From JACMLD01 sp038207265 (GTDB taxonomy: Bacteria > Bacteroidota > Bacteroidia > Chitinophagales > Chitinophagaceae), in assembly GCA_038207265.1 (NCBI GenBank), contig JBBQZZ010000001.1, positions 1 through 64,000 on the forward strand: DNA of 64,000 nt, read 5' to 3'. Position numbers and translations under genes: made by a program. Below are positions 25,979 to 34,513 of the stretch, piece by piece (position 1 is the first letter of the stretch; every line of letters starts with the position of its first letter). Under the pieces are notes generated by a model, which searched no databases, was not told where the DNA came from, and saw nothing but the letters and a program-made list of their open reading frames with translations.

Positions 25979-26308
25979 TCATTTCTTGAACATAAAATAA
26001 ACAGCACTCATTAAAAACGCAAAACTCACCAGGTATTTCCAATGAAATGGTTCTTTGAGATAAAGAACAGCAAAAACAGTAAATACAATCAGTGTAATTA
26101 CTTCCTGTGTAATCTTCAATTGAAATCCATTCATCCCATTTTCATATCCGAGCCGGTTGGCGGGCACCATCAACACATATTCAAATAAAGCAATACCCCA
26201 GCTAATAATAATTGCTTTCCACAAGGGCATTTCTGTATTTTTAAGATGACCGTACCAGGCAAACGTCATGAAAATATTGGAGGCCAGTAACAAAATAACC
26301 GTCCGCAT
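25979..26308 (-). CDS. DUF486 small membrane protein
   Basis: The 109-residue product has four membrane segments with the family's conserved stretches FMTFAWYGHLKN, SWGIALFEYVLMVPANRLG and QLKITQEVITLIVF, ending YFMFKK. DUF486 proteins resemble half-size drug/metabolite-type transporters; substrate and direction are unknown. It is monocistronic, with a TATATTTG -7 element 20 bp upstream on the minus strand. Confidence 0.92.
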   Translation of the reverse strand: MRTVILLLASNIFMTFAWYGHLKNTEMPLWKAIIISWGIALFEYVLMVPANRLGYENGMNGFQLKITQEVITLIVFTVFAVLYLKEPFHWKYLVSFAFLMSAVYFMFKK

Positions 26309-26660
26309 AATTCAACTTAATTACGCACAAATATACTGAGCAGTTTTTTGCAGCGTTATAAAAAAAGAATGCCGGCCGAGCCAACGACCGACATCCGTCT
26401 TGTTAGAAAAACAAGAATAGCAACCTCTGATTACTCTTACGAAGTTAAGTTCGGGCATTACGTAACCCAATAGTAGATTAACTGCTTTATTTTCGGATAT
26501 TTCCTGCCGTTAGTACGCGCCAGCTTCACTGCTTATTAAAATAGTTATCATCGTTGATACCAGTTTGCCGGAAAATAAATAAAGGATTGCAGAATTAAAC
26601 AGCAACATCGTACATGGGCGCTGACGGATTTTTCAAAATAACTGCGAGCGCTGCTATTAA
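26309..26660. other. Gene-free spacer with a -7 element for DUF486
   Basis: On the minus strand TATATTTG (26335-26328) matches TAnnTTTG, 20 bp before the DUF486 ATG. A small inverted repeat CTTGTTAGAAAAACAAG lies at about 26399-26415. No gene or other feature is seen. Confidence 0.35.
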
Positions 26661-27680
26661 TTATAGTGAAGCGGTGAGGATTAGTTTGGCAATCTTTCCG
26701 TTCCCCGCCAGGAAAACCGCTTTCCCTTCTTTCGCTTTGCGACAAACATGAAATCCTTCTTTACTGATCAGTTGCCAGTTCATACCGCCATCGTTTGAAA
26801 TATCAACACCACTGGTGCCACAAGTGATAAGTTTTGTCTTGTTAATGAATTCTACACAGGAACGATAACCGTGGGGTGGGGTAGCAGGCGCAATCCAGGT
26901 AATTCCGCCATCTTTGGTAAGCACACAATTTTTTTCTGTTGAAGTATCATGCGTAAAATCTCCCCCTACCACAATAAAATAATCACTCTTTTTTCGGTTT
27001 TCATGATCACGGATGGCAATGGAATTGGCTCCGTAAGAGTCTTTGCCTTGCAATATGGGAAGCACCGTTGATTTTCCTTTCCAGTAAAATTTAGACGATA
27101 GGCCGCCGCTGATAAAACAGGCTTCCCCCAAACTCAGCGCCCGTACATTGGTACCGCTGGAAGCAAAACATCCTTCGCCACTATCCGCCACCGGTAGTTT
27201 ATCAAATGAGATATCGTGCCAGGATTTTCCCTTATCATACGTGCGTGAGATAAAAAATTTACCATTGATGGGATCGCCTATAACAATTCCGCTTTCTTCG
27301 TTCCAGAATTCCATCGCATCTAAAAACATACCCTTCATTTTATTTTCATACACCAGCTTCCAGTGTTCGCCACCATCTACTGTTTTTAAAATCACTGCTG
27401 GTTCAGCAATACCCATAATAATAGCGGTTACCGCATCGAATGCCTCTATATCGCGGAAATCTCTTTTTTCATAACCGGGTACCGTAATCCATTTCCATGT
27501 TTTGCCGCTATCGATACTGCGGGCCACGGTTCCGTTGCTGCCACTGGCCCAGATGATTTTATCATTGACTACGCTAAGTCCACGAATAGATGTCTTGTTA
27601 CCTGATGTAACCAGCTCAATCTTTTGTGCGCGCAATTGCAAAACAGATAATGCCATAGCAAAAAACAAAATAGTCTTCAT
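26661..27680 (-). CDS. Exported BNR/sialidase-like beta-propeller protein
   Basis: The start MKTILFFAMALSVLQLRAQ gives a clean signal peptide; the upstream ATG at 27704 adds eight residues that do not fit one. The mature part is a seven-bladed propeller of BNR/Asp-box type. Repeats include RSIDSGKTWKWI, KTVDGGEHWKLV, RTYDKGKSWHDI, TKDGGITWIAP and ISNDGGMNWQLI, each with the S/D-x-D-x-G-x-x-W signature. This is the fold of Ycf48/PSII-assembly-factor-like and oxidoreductase-annotated proteins in Bacteroidota. Catalytic sialidase residues (RIP motif) are not seen, so it is probably a binding or scaffold protein. It follows the GH3 operon on the same strand, beyond a terminator-like hairpin. Confidence 0.85.
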   Translation of the reverse strand: MKTILFFAMALSVLQLRAQKIELVTSGNKTSIRGLSVVNDKIIWASGSNGTVARSIDSGKTWKWITVPGYEKRDFRDIEAFDAVTAIIMGIAEPAVILKTVDGGEHWKLVYENKMKGMFLDAMEFWNEESGIVIGDPINGKFFISRTYDKGKSWHDISFDKLPVADSGEGCFASSGTNVRALSLGEACFISGGLSSKFYWKGKSTVLPILQGKDSYGANSIAIRDHENRKKSDYFIVVGGDFTHDTSTEKNCVLTKDGGITWIAPATPPHGYRSCVEFINKTKLITCGTSGVDISNDGGMNWQLISKEGFHVCRKAKEGKAVFLAGNGKIAKLILTASL

Positions 27681-27732
27681 ATCACTAATTAATCGATGAA
27701 ACACGAATGTAGTATTCCTTTGGCGATGACAT

Positions 27733-27776
27733 AAAAAAACACCCGGCCGGCAATGACAGGGTATTCAAAATAAAAA
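27733..27776 (-). terminator. Putative terminator after the GH3 operon
   Basis: On the minus strand TACCCTGTC, a GC-rich GCCGGCCGGGTG segment and a run of seven T form a hairpin plus T-tract, just downstream of the stop of the bglX-like gene. Confidence 0.5.
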
Positions 27777-27782
27777 TATAGC

Positions 27783-30056
27783 CTACCTGGACCATTGAAC
27801 CGAAGCCGATTTCGTTTCGCTGGAATTCGTTCCTATATGAATGATAAATTCTCCCGGCTCCCATACTTTTTTCAATTCGCTGTTGTAAAATTTAAGATCT
27901 TCCGTACTGATGCTGAAACTAACTTGCTTTTTTTCTCCGGGTAGCAGCAATATTTTTTTAAAGCCTTTGAGATCTTTTACCGACCGGGTTACGCTGGCAA
28001 CCGGATCTGTTATGTAGAGTTGCACTATCTCTTCACCCGCGTATTTGCCGTTGTTAGCAATGGTAACGGTGGCGGTTAACCGCTCATTGCCCGTAAGCTT
28101 GTTGCTGCTTAATTCAAGGTTACTGTATTCAAACCGGGTATAGCTTAAACCATATCCAAAAGGAAATAAGGGTTCATTTGAAATATCAAGATAATTGGAG
28201 GTGAATTTTCCTACCCCGCCGGCATAGGGCCGTCCGGTATTCTTATGATTGTAATAGATGGGAATTTGTCCTACACTTCTTGGAAATGTTGCTGTTATTT
28301 TACCGGCAGGATTGTAATTGCCAAATAATAAATCGGCCACTGCATTACCGGCTTCCGTACCGGGTGCCCAAACATCAAGAATAGCACTTACATGATCATT
28401 TTCCCATGTTAGTGTAAGCGGTCTTCCATTGATCAACACCAATACAATTGGCTTGCCTGTTTTTACCAATGCCTTTAACAATGTTTCCTGCGCTTCTGGA
28501 ATATTAATATCTGATCTGCTGGATGATTCTCCGGTCATATCAGCCGCTTCACCCAGTACAGCCACTACCACATCTGCTTTTGATGCGGCATCTACCGCTT
28601 CGTTCACTAATTCTTCGGGTGAACGTTTATCGATATCTATTTCTGTTCCAAAAACATTTACATGTTTTGCAAAGGCAGTATCATCAGAAATATTGGAACC
28701 CTTTGCATATAGAACATTCACCGCGTTGCCCGCAACATTTTTAATACCATCGAAAACCGGAACTGATTTTGTCCAATCACCTGCCACCACCCAGGTGCCC
28801 AGCATATTGCGTTGATTATTGGCAAGTGGTCCCACCAAAGCGATGGTACCTGATTTCTTTAATGGCAGTAACTGGTTCTCATTTTTTAATAATACAGCAC
28901 AGTGGGCGGCTATTTCCCTGGCCAATTGTCGTTTCTCCGCTGATAAAATTTCTTTCGCCGCTCTCTCTTCATTGATATACCGATACGGATCGTCAAATAA
29001 ACCAAGTTTGTATTTTGCTTCAAGAATTAATGTACAGGCTTCATCAATTTGTTGCAAAGTAACTTTACCTTCCTTCAAAGATTTTTTAAGGGTGCTTAAA
29101 AATGCTTCGCCTACCATGTCCATATCCAATCCTGCATTCAAAGCCAAAGCAGCAACTGTTTGCAAATTACCCACACCGTGATTGGTCATTTCATTTAATG
29201 AAGTATAATCAGAAACAACAAATCCTTTGAAGCCCCATTGCCTGCGCAACAGATCTGTGAGCAACCATTTGTTTCCGGTAGCCGGTATGCCATCAATTTC
29301 ATTGAATGAACTCATGATACTGCCCGCACCCGCATCTACCGCTGCTTTATATGGTGGCAAATAATATTCATACATTTTAATCCGGCTCATATCAACCGTA
29401 TTGTATTCTCTTCCTGCTTCTGCGCCGCCATACAAGGCAAAATGTTTTACACAGGCCATTATGGTATTGTTCTTTGAAAGATCATTGCCCTGGTATCCTT
29501 TCACTATGGCTTTTGCAATCTGGCTTCCCAGATAAGGATCTTCACCACTACCTTCCGAAATTCTTCCCCAGCGCGCATCACGCGCAATGTCTACCATGGG
29601 AGAAAAGGCCCAGTTCAAACCATCGGCGCTTGCTTCTGTGGCAGCGGCTCTTGCTTCCTTTTCAACCAGGTCCATATCCCAGCTGGCTGATAACCCCAAT
29701 GGTATAGGAAAAATGGTTTTGTGACCGTGGATAACATCCAATCCAAAAATTAAGGGTATATGTAACCGTGAGTCCTTCACAGCAAGGTCCTGTGCCTTTC
29801 TCACTTTCTCCGGTCCATAAATACCAAACAATCCACCCACATTTCCTTTTTTTATATTTTCTTCCACCCCCTGGCTCACCACTGCACCTGTTGCCATACC
29901 ACCGCCGGGCGTTACCAGGTTGAGCTGACCAATTTTTTCATCCAATGTCATTTTTGCGAGCAGGGCTTTCGCTTTTGTATGATAGTCTGCCTGTGGAAAA
30001 ACTGAACTGCCCAGCAGCATCAGTGGCAGCAGGTAACAAGTAAATTTCATATGCAA
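27783..30056 (-). CDS. bglX: Family 3 glycoside hydrolase, BglX-like beta-glucosidase
   Basis: The product has 757 residues with a signal peptide (KFTCYLLPLMLLGSSVFPQ). The GH3 TIM-barrel domain (about 30-375) contains LIFGLDVIHGHKTIFPIPLG and CVKHFALYGG. The nucleophile loop is GFVVSDYTSLNEM (Asp283). The C-terminal alpha/beta domain (about 385-620) has TGESSSRSDI, and an FnIII-like domain (about 655-750) ends in IHIGTNSSE. This is the usual periplasmic BglX layout, hydrolysing terminal beta-glucosides. The start is ATG 30056 or, two codons on, the ATG at 30050 (MKFTC). It lies 42 nt after the sugar isomerase gene and is the last gene of a three-gene saccharide operon. Confidence 0.95.
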   Translation of the reverse strand: MHMKFTCYLLPLMLLGSSVFPQADYHTKAKALLAKMTLDEKIGQLNLVTPGGGMATGAVVSQGVEENIKKGNVGGLFGIYGPEKVRKAQDLAVKDSRLHIPLIFGLDVIHGHKTIFPIPLGLSASWDMDLVEKEARAAATEASADGLNWAFSPMVDIARDARWGRISEGSGEDPYLGSQIAKAIVKGYQGNDLSKNNTIMACVKHFALYGGAEAGREYNTVDMSRIKMYEYYLPPYKAAVDAGAGSIMSSFNEIDGIPATGNKWLLTDLLRRQWGFKGFVVSDYTSLNEMTNHGVGNLQTVAALALNAGLDMDMVGEAFLSTLKKSLKEGKVTLQQIDEACTLILEAKYKLGLFDDPYRYINEERAAKEILSAEKRQLAREIAAHCAVLLKNENQLLPLKKSGTIALVGPLANNQRNMLGTWVVAGDWTKSVPVFDGIKNVAGNAVNVLYAKGSNISDDTAFAKHVNVFGTEIDIDKRSPEELVNEAVDAASKADVVVAVLGEAADMTGESSSRSDINIPEAQETLLKALVKTGKPIVLVLINGRPLTLTWENDHVSAILDVWAPGTEAGNAVADLLFGNYNPAGKITATFPRSVGQIPIYYNHKNTGRPYAGGVGKFTSNYLDISNEPLFPFGYGLSYTRFEYSNLELSSNKLTGNERLTATVTIANNGKYAGEEIVQLYITDPVASVTRSVKDLKGFKKILLLPGEKKQVSFSISTEDLKFYNSELKKVWEPGEFIIHIGTNSSETKSASVQWSR

Positions 30057-30098
30057 GATTGAGGGGTGATAAATGATAGTATCTTTTTACTGGTATGA

Positions 30099-31025
30099 TT
30101 ATGCAAATTGTTTTTTTAAGTATTTAAAGCTTTCTGTAATACTGGACATCGCGTCTTTGGGCATATCGTGTTCTACAAAAAAATGTTTCATGCCTGCAAC
30201 TGAGGCGTTTTCAAATATGGACTTGAAATCTATTGTGCCACTGCCAACAGGTAAAACAGTTTCCCGTTTTGCATCCAAGTCTTTTACATGCCAGAGTGGA
30301 AAGCGACCCGGATTTTGTTTAAAAAGATCAACCGGATTTTTTCCGCCTTTAATGGCCCACGCAAGATCCAGTTCCATCTTTACATCGGCGGGATTTGTTT
30401 CAGACAACAATAATTCATACGGAACTTTTCCCCCGATGTTATGAAATTCTGCATCGTGATTGTGATAGGCAAAACCGATCCCCGCTTTCTTACAGGCTTC
30501 CCCAGATTTATTGAGTATTTCAATTGTGTGCTTAATTTCTTCCAGGGTATCGGTAGGCGCGTTGGCACAAACAAGAAATTCAACGCCACCTTCAGCAGCT
30601 TCATTCACCAGTTCCTGGTAATCGTCCCGTAAATTTCTCATTGGCGGAATCACCATTTCTTTGCCATCTTTATCCAACGGCATTTTTGCACCTGCAGGCA
30701 TTTTAAACGGAGCACCCAGTACATGATGAGATTTCCAGGACATACCCATGTCTTTCAACATGGATGAAAATTCTTTGGGTTTCATTCCGTAATAACCACC
30801 TTTCTTGCTGAAAGCAGATTCAATTTCTTTGTAACCAACGCCGGCAATTTTTTTCAATGTTCCCTGAACATCATTGTCAATTTCATTAAAAAAAGTAAAT
30901 AACTGCAAACCTACCGGGTGCGGCGTTGCTTTTTTCAGCCACGCGGCCAATGAATTATTTGAAAGGGCGAGCGCACCCAATGCGGCTACCCCTGACTGTT
31001 GGATAAACTTTCTTCTGTTCTGCAT
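30099..31025 (-). CDS. Sugar phosphate isomerase/epimerase (xylose-isomerase-like TIM barrel), Tat-exported
   Basis: The best start is ATG 31025, giving MQNRRKFIQQSGVAALGALA, a Tat signal with the RRKFIQ motif. The longer frame to 31124 would overlap the upstream gene and bury the signal. The mature protein is an AP-endonuclease-2-type TIM barrel: GLQLFTFFNEI, EFLVCANAPTD, FAYHNHDAEF with metal-binding His/Glu residues, MELDLAWAIKGG, LWHVKD, and the final FFVEHD. Bacteroidota use many such exported proteins as isomerases, epimerases or lyases of modified sugars; the substrate is unknown. It lies between two GH3 genes (gaps 46 and 42 nt), which ties it to processing of the same oligosaccharide. 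Confidence 0.9.
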   Translation of the reverse strand: MQNRRKFIQQSGVAALGALALSNNSLAAWLKKATPHPVGLQLFTFFNEIDNDVQGTLKKIAGVGYKEIESAFSKKGGYYGMKPKEFSSMLKDMGMSWKSHHVLGAPFKMPAGAKMPLDKDGKEMVIPPMRNLRDDYQELVNEAAEGGVEFLVCANAPTDTLEEIKHTIEILNKSGEACKKAGIGFAYHNHDAEFHNIGGKVPYELLLSETNPADVKMELDLAWAIKGGKNPVDLFKQNPGRFPLWHVKDLDAKRETVLPVGSGTIDFKSIFENASVAGMKHFFVEHDMPKDAMSSITESFKYLKKQFA

Positions 31026-31071
31026 ATGGCAAAGTTTACATTTGAGTAAATAATAAAAAGAAAATAATTCT

Positions 31072-33462
31072 TTATTGTTTCGGCATATTATATTTCGCTG
31101 TCCGGCTATCGTTGATAACGCCATTCCAGTTCATACCAAATCCAAAATCATACAAATGCCCTTCCGCATCTTTATACGGTTTCATGTCGTGTGGTTTGTC
31201 TTCAAACTGTTTCTCAACTGTAATCATATCGGCCGGCATTTGCAATGGAAGCAAACCAGTGGGTACTCTTTCACCGGTTATCAACTCCATTAAAGCCTGG
31301 TCCTGTACGCCGAAGTTAACAAGGATTGCATTGGCATTTTTTTCAAACTCAGTAAATACCATTGGATTGGATACAGTAACGGATACAATGACTGGTTTCC
31401 CTTTCATTTTGGTATAAGTATCATTTACCATTCCCAGGTCAGTAGCATTCAGCGCCGAAGCGCTTTTTCCTCTATAACTGCGATTGCTGAATTTTTCCAA
31501 TGGATCACCACCTGCTATACTGGGGTCACGGGCATCCATAGCCGTATATTTTTCATACTGCAGGCTTACCGGCACATAACCGGTTCCACCTGCTTTTGCA
31601 TCCGCGCTGTTATAACCACCTCCTGAATTGGGACTACTGATAAATACCAAAGCGTAATCCGCATCGTCCGGATTATCGGTAACCTTGAAATACTTTTTTA
31701 CGATTTCCAGGTTAACGGGGTAATCCAGTTTCTCCGGCGTTTCCATGCCCAGGAAATTGCGACCGGCGGGTGTGAATTTTTTTGGAATATAAGCGGTCTT
31801 CATACGTTTCAGCGGAAGAACGCCTGCTTTGTTTTTTAACAGTACCATCGATCTTAATTGCGCATCGTAACCCGCCTTCATAAAATCCGGGTTACCTACA
31901 ATTGTTTTTGTCTGACCTGCATCGAGGTAGGGGTTTTCAAACAACCCTACCCTGAAGATGTTTTTCAGGAGGCGGATGGCCGACTGTTCAAAGCGTGCAC
32001 GCATAAACGCTTCTCCATGTTCTTTGACGCCCATATTATAAGCTTCGATAACCGGTTTTGCATCATTGTTGCCACCAAACTGGTCAACGCCTGCCATTAA
32101 GATTTTATAATGTCGCTGCGCGATTGATAAGTTTTCAACGCCCCAGGATTTGCCGGTGAGAAATACATCAACAGCAGTTTCATCACCCGTCACCAGCCAG
32201 TCAGTACAAACAACCCCATCATATTGATATTTTTTTCTCAGCAAATCTGTGATGATATAACTGTTATAGTTATTCGCAACATTTTCTTTATTCTTTGTAT
32301 CCTGATTAAAAGAGATGGTATAATACGGCATTACAGCAGATGCCATTTTTGTTTTACCCCGCAATTTGAATGCACCTTCCGTAAAAGGAGCGAAATGCCC
32401 GGCAAAATTATTACCGGGATATACAGCGTATTTTCCATAGCCATAGTGTGCATCACGGCCACCTTCGCCGGTACCACCACCGGGCCAATGCTTCACCATT
32501 GCATTTACACTATTGTAACCCCAGCCATCTTTGATTTCCTTGTCGCCTGTTGATGTTTGAAATCCATCAATGTAAGCACGTGCCATATCGGTAGCCAGTT
32601 GCGGATCTTCACCAAATGTGCCGCTAACACGGTTCCACCTTGGTTCAGTTGCTAAATCCACTTGCGGTGAAAGCGCGGTCGCAATACCCAGCGAGCGATA
32701 TTCTCTAGCAGCGATATGTCCGAATTGTTCCGTAACGGAAGGATCAAATGTAGCGGCTAATCCAAGTGAACCGGGCCACATAGAAATATTGCCTCCGGAA
32801 CCTGCATTGTATTCTGCATTGGCAATGGTGCCATTTCTTGGATCTGAACTATTGTTCGCCGGAATACCGAGTCCAATACCTTCCACCAATGCCTGTTCAT
32901 TATTGTTCCATCTTGCTGCAATCTCCGGTGTAAGAACTGAAGTGATAAGCACATGTCTCACATTATCTTTGGTTAGAAACTCAATTTGCTGATCGGAAAG
33001 GTCATAGGCCTTTGCAATACTTTCATTAAATTTCTTACCAGCATATGTACCCGCAAATGGTCCTGCCGCCGCGGCGGGTATGGGTTGGTGCCTGCTGTAT
33101 AACATCAGTCCGGATATCTGCTCTACACTCATTTTAGAAGCCAGGTCTTTTGCCCTATCGTCAACCGGCACCCGCCAGTCTTCATACCGGTCCAGCTTTC
33201 CATTCTTATTTAAGTCTTTAAATGAAAGGTTTCCCACTCTCAAAATGGATACCCCCGATTTGGACGAATAACCAAGCTTCGGACCACCGGGATTATTTTC
33301 AAATAAAATTGTTAAGGCACTATCTTCTTTAACAGTAGCGTAATTGGTGGACGCAGCATTGTTGTCCGATTGATAAACCCAGGACAGCATACTAATAACC
33401 AAAAGCGGCGTCAGCAGCAGTAAAATCAGTTTTTTGTTTGGCACAAGTGGCATTTTAAGCAT
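31072..33462 (-). CDS. Family 3 glycoside hydrolase with EF-hand-like loop
   Basis: The product has 796 residues with a signal anchor/peptide (KKLILLLLTPLLVISMLSW). Residues 83-96 form a calcium-type loop (DLNKNGKLDRYEDW). The GH3 barrel follows with SPQVDLATEPRWNRVSGTFG, MVKHWPGGGTGEGGRD and the nucleophile loop GVVCTDWLVTGDE (Asp421). The C-terminal domain carries ADYALVFISSPNSGGGY. This is the diverged GH3 branch common in Bacteroidota that cleaves beta-gluco- or xylosides; exact specificity is unknown. ATG 33453 (MPLVPNKK) is the likelier start, because a TACATTTG -7 element (33471-33464) ends 2 nt before the first ATG. It is the first gene of the operon, divergent from the Nudix-type regulator. 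Confidence 0.93.
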   Translation of the reverse strand: MLKMPLVPNKKLILLLLTPLLVISMLSWVYQSDNNAASTNYATVKEDSALTILFENNPGGPKLGYSSKSGVSILRVGNLSFKDLNKNGKLDRYEDWRVPVDDRAKDLASKMSVEQISGLMLYSRHQPIPAAAAGPFAGTYAGKKFNESIAKAYDLSDQQIEFLTKDNVRHVLITSVLTPEIAARWNNNEQALVEGIGLGIPANNSSDPRNGTIANAEYNAGSGGNISMWPGSLGLAATFDPSVTEQFGHIAAREYRSLGIATALSPQVDLATEPRWNRVSGTFGEDPQLATDMARAYIDGFQTSTGDKEIKDGWGYNSVNAMVKHWPGGGTGEGGRDAHYGYGKYAVYPGNNFAGHFAPFTEGAFKLRGKTKMASAVMPYYTISFNQDTKNKENVANNYNSYIITDLLRKKYQYDGVVCTDWLVTGDETAVDVFLTGKSWGVENLSIAQRHYKILMAGVDQFGGNNDAKPVIEAYNMGVKEHGEAFMRARFEQSAIRLLKNIFRVGLFENPYLDAGQTKTIVGNPDFMKAGYDAQLRSMVLLKNKAGVLPLKRMKTAYIPKKFTPAGRNFLGMETPEKLDYPVNLEIVKKYFKVTDNPDDADYALVFISSPNSGGGYNSADAKAGGTGYVPVSLQYEKYTAMDARDPSIAGGDPLEKFSNRSYRGKSASALNATDLGMVNDTYTKMKGKPVIVSVTVSNPMVFTEFEKNANAILVNFGVQDQALMELITGERVPTGLLPLQMPADMITVEKQFEDKPHDMKPYKDAEGHLYDFGFGMNWNGVINDSRTAKYNMPKQ

Positions 33463-33463
33463 A

Positions 33464-33471
33464 CAAATGTA
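33464..33471 (-). promoter_or_regulatory. Putative -7 promoter element of the GH3 operon
   Basis: On the minus strand the sequence is TACATTTG, matching TAnnTTTG. It lies in the 111-bp divergent region shared with the Nudix-like regulator, where an operator would also be expected. Confidence 0.4.
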
Positions 33472-33573
33472 GTCAGCATTTCATTGCGTCGGCGAGACAC
33501 AACTGGGTTAATTTTTTACATTTTTTCAAATAAACCGGCAATTTTTAATTTACTTAGCAAATATTAAACCTTT

Positions 33574-34350
33574 ATGACAGCAAATCCGGATTTTGTAAAA
33601 TTTATTGAAGAGGCACCCGGACAATTCATGCCATCTATGTCTGTAGACTGTGTTATTTTCAGTTTTCATGAGTATGAATTGAAAGTCTTATTACTAAAAA
33701 TACATTTCGAGCAAAAGTGGAGCCATCCCGGTGGCTTTATCTTCAAACATGAGCATACCAACGACGCCGCTACACGCGTATTAAAAGAACGTACGGGCCT
33801 TGATAAAGTATTCCTGCAGCAATTTCATGTCTTTGGAGAACCGGACCGTTCGGATACAGCAATCCATGAAAACAATATGATTAGGAATGGTGTTCGATAT
33901 AATCGCGCAACTCATTGGATACTTCAAAGGTTTATTACGATCGGCTATTATGCGCTCGTAGAATTTTCTGAGGTTAGTCCCCTGCCAGATGTTTTGTCTG
34001 AATATTGCCAGTGGTGGAATATCAATCAACTGCCTGCAATGATGATGGATCACGGGCAAATACTTCAAAAAGCGCTGGAAGCTTTAAGACTGCACATCAA
34101 CTATCACCCCGTTGGCTATAATTTGTTACCGAAAAAATTTACCATGCCTGAGTTGCAGAAATTATATGAAAGTATACTCGGCAAAAACCTGGATCGGCGC
34201 AACTTTCAAAGAAAGATCCTGGGCTACCAGATTTTAAAAAGACTCAAGGACAAAAAGAAAGGCGTCGCTTATAAATCCCCTTATCTCTATTCATTTGATT
34301 TGCGCAAATACCACAAAGCGCTGAAGGAAGGGTTGAAAGGCGGATGGTAA
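33574..34350 (+). CDS. Nudix-fold transcriptional regulator (NrtR/AraR type) with degenerate Nudix box
   Basis: The product has 258 residues. The N-terminal Nudix domain (about 15-155) has the box GGFIFKHEHTNDAATRVLKE, then RTGL. Against the consensus GX5EX7REUXEEXGU the REUXEE part is RVLKER, so two of the catalytic glutamates are missing and hydrolysis is unlikely. The C-terminus (about 165-258) is a winged-helix domain with LPKKFTMPELQKLYESIL and RRNFQRKILGYQILKRL. This fits the NrtR-like family, which includes AraR, the arabinose regulator of Bacteroides. It is divergent from the GH3-isomerase-GH3 operon across 111 bp, so I infer that it controls that operon in response to a sugar. Confidence 0.85.
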   Translation: MTANPDFVKFIEEAPGQFMPSMSVDCVIFSFHEYELKVLLLKIHFEQKWSHPGGFIFKHEHTNDAATRVLKERTGLDKVFLQQFHVFGEPDRSDTAIHENNMIRNGVRYNRATHWILQRFITIGYYALVEFSEVSPLPDVLSEYCQWWNINQLPAMMMDHGQILQKALEALRLHINYHPVGYNLLPKKFTMPELQKLYESILGKNLDRRNFQRKILGYQILKRLKDKKKGVAYKSPYLYSFDLRKYHKALKEGLKGGW

Positions 34351-34424
34351 TGAATTATTCTTTTTAAGCCTTGCCCGGTTTATAAATACAGGGTAAAAAA
34401 AGTTAGCAGCATTGATCAATCTAT

Positions 34425-34432
34425 TACATTTG
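34425..34432 (+). promoter_or_regulatory. Putative -7 promoter element of the decarboxylase gene
   Basis: TACATTTG matches TAnnTTTG and lies 81 nt before the ATG, leaving an AT-rich leader. No clean -33 element is seen. Confidence 0.4.
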
Positions 34433-34513
34433 TAGCCAATTTTAAATACAAAAAAATTAATCTTTTTCAGTTATTGATAACCGCATTTTTTACCCATTTA
34501 TCTATCTCCATTA

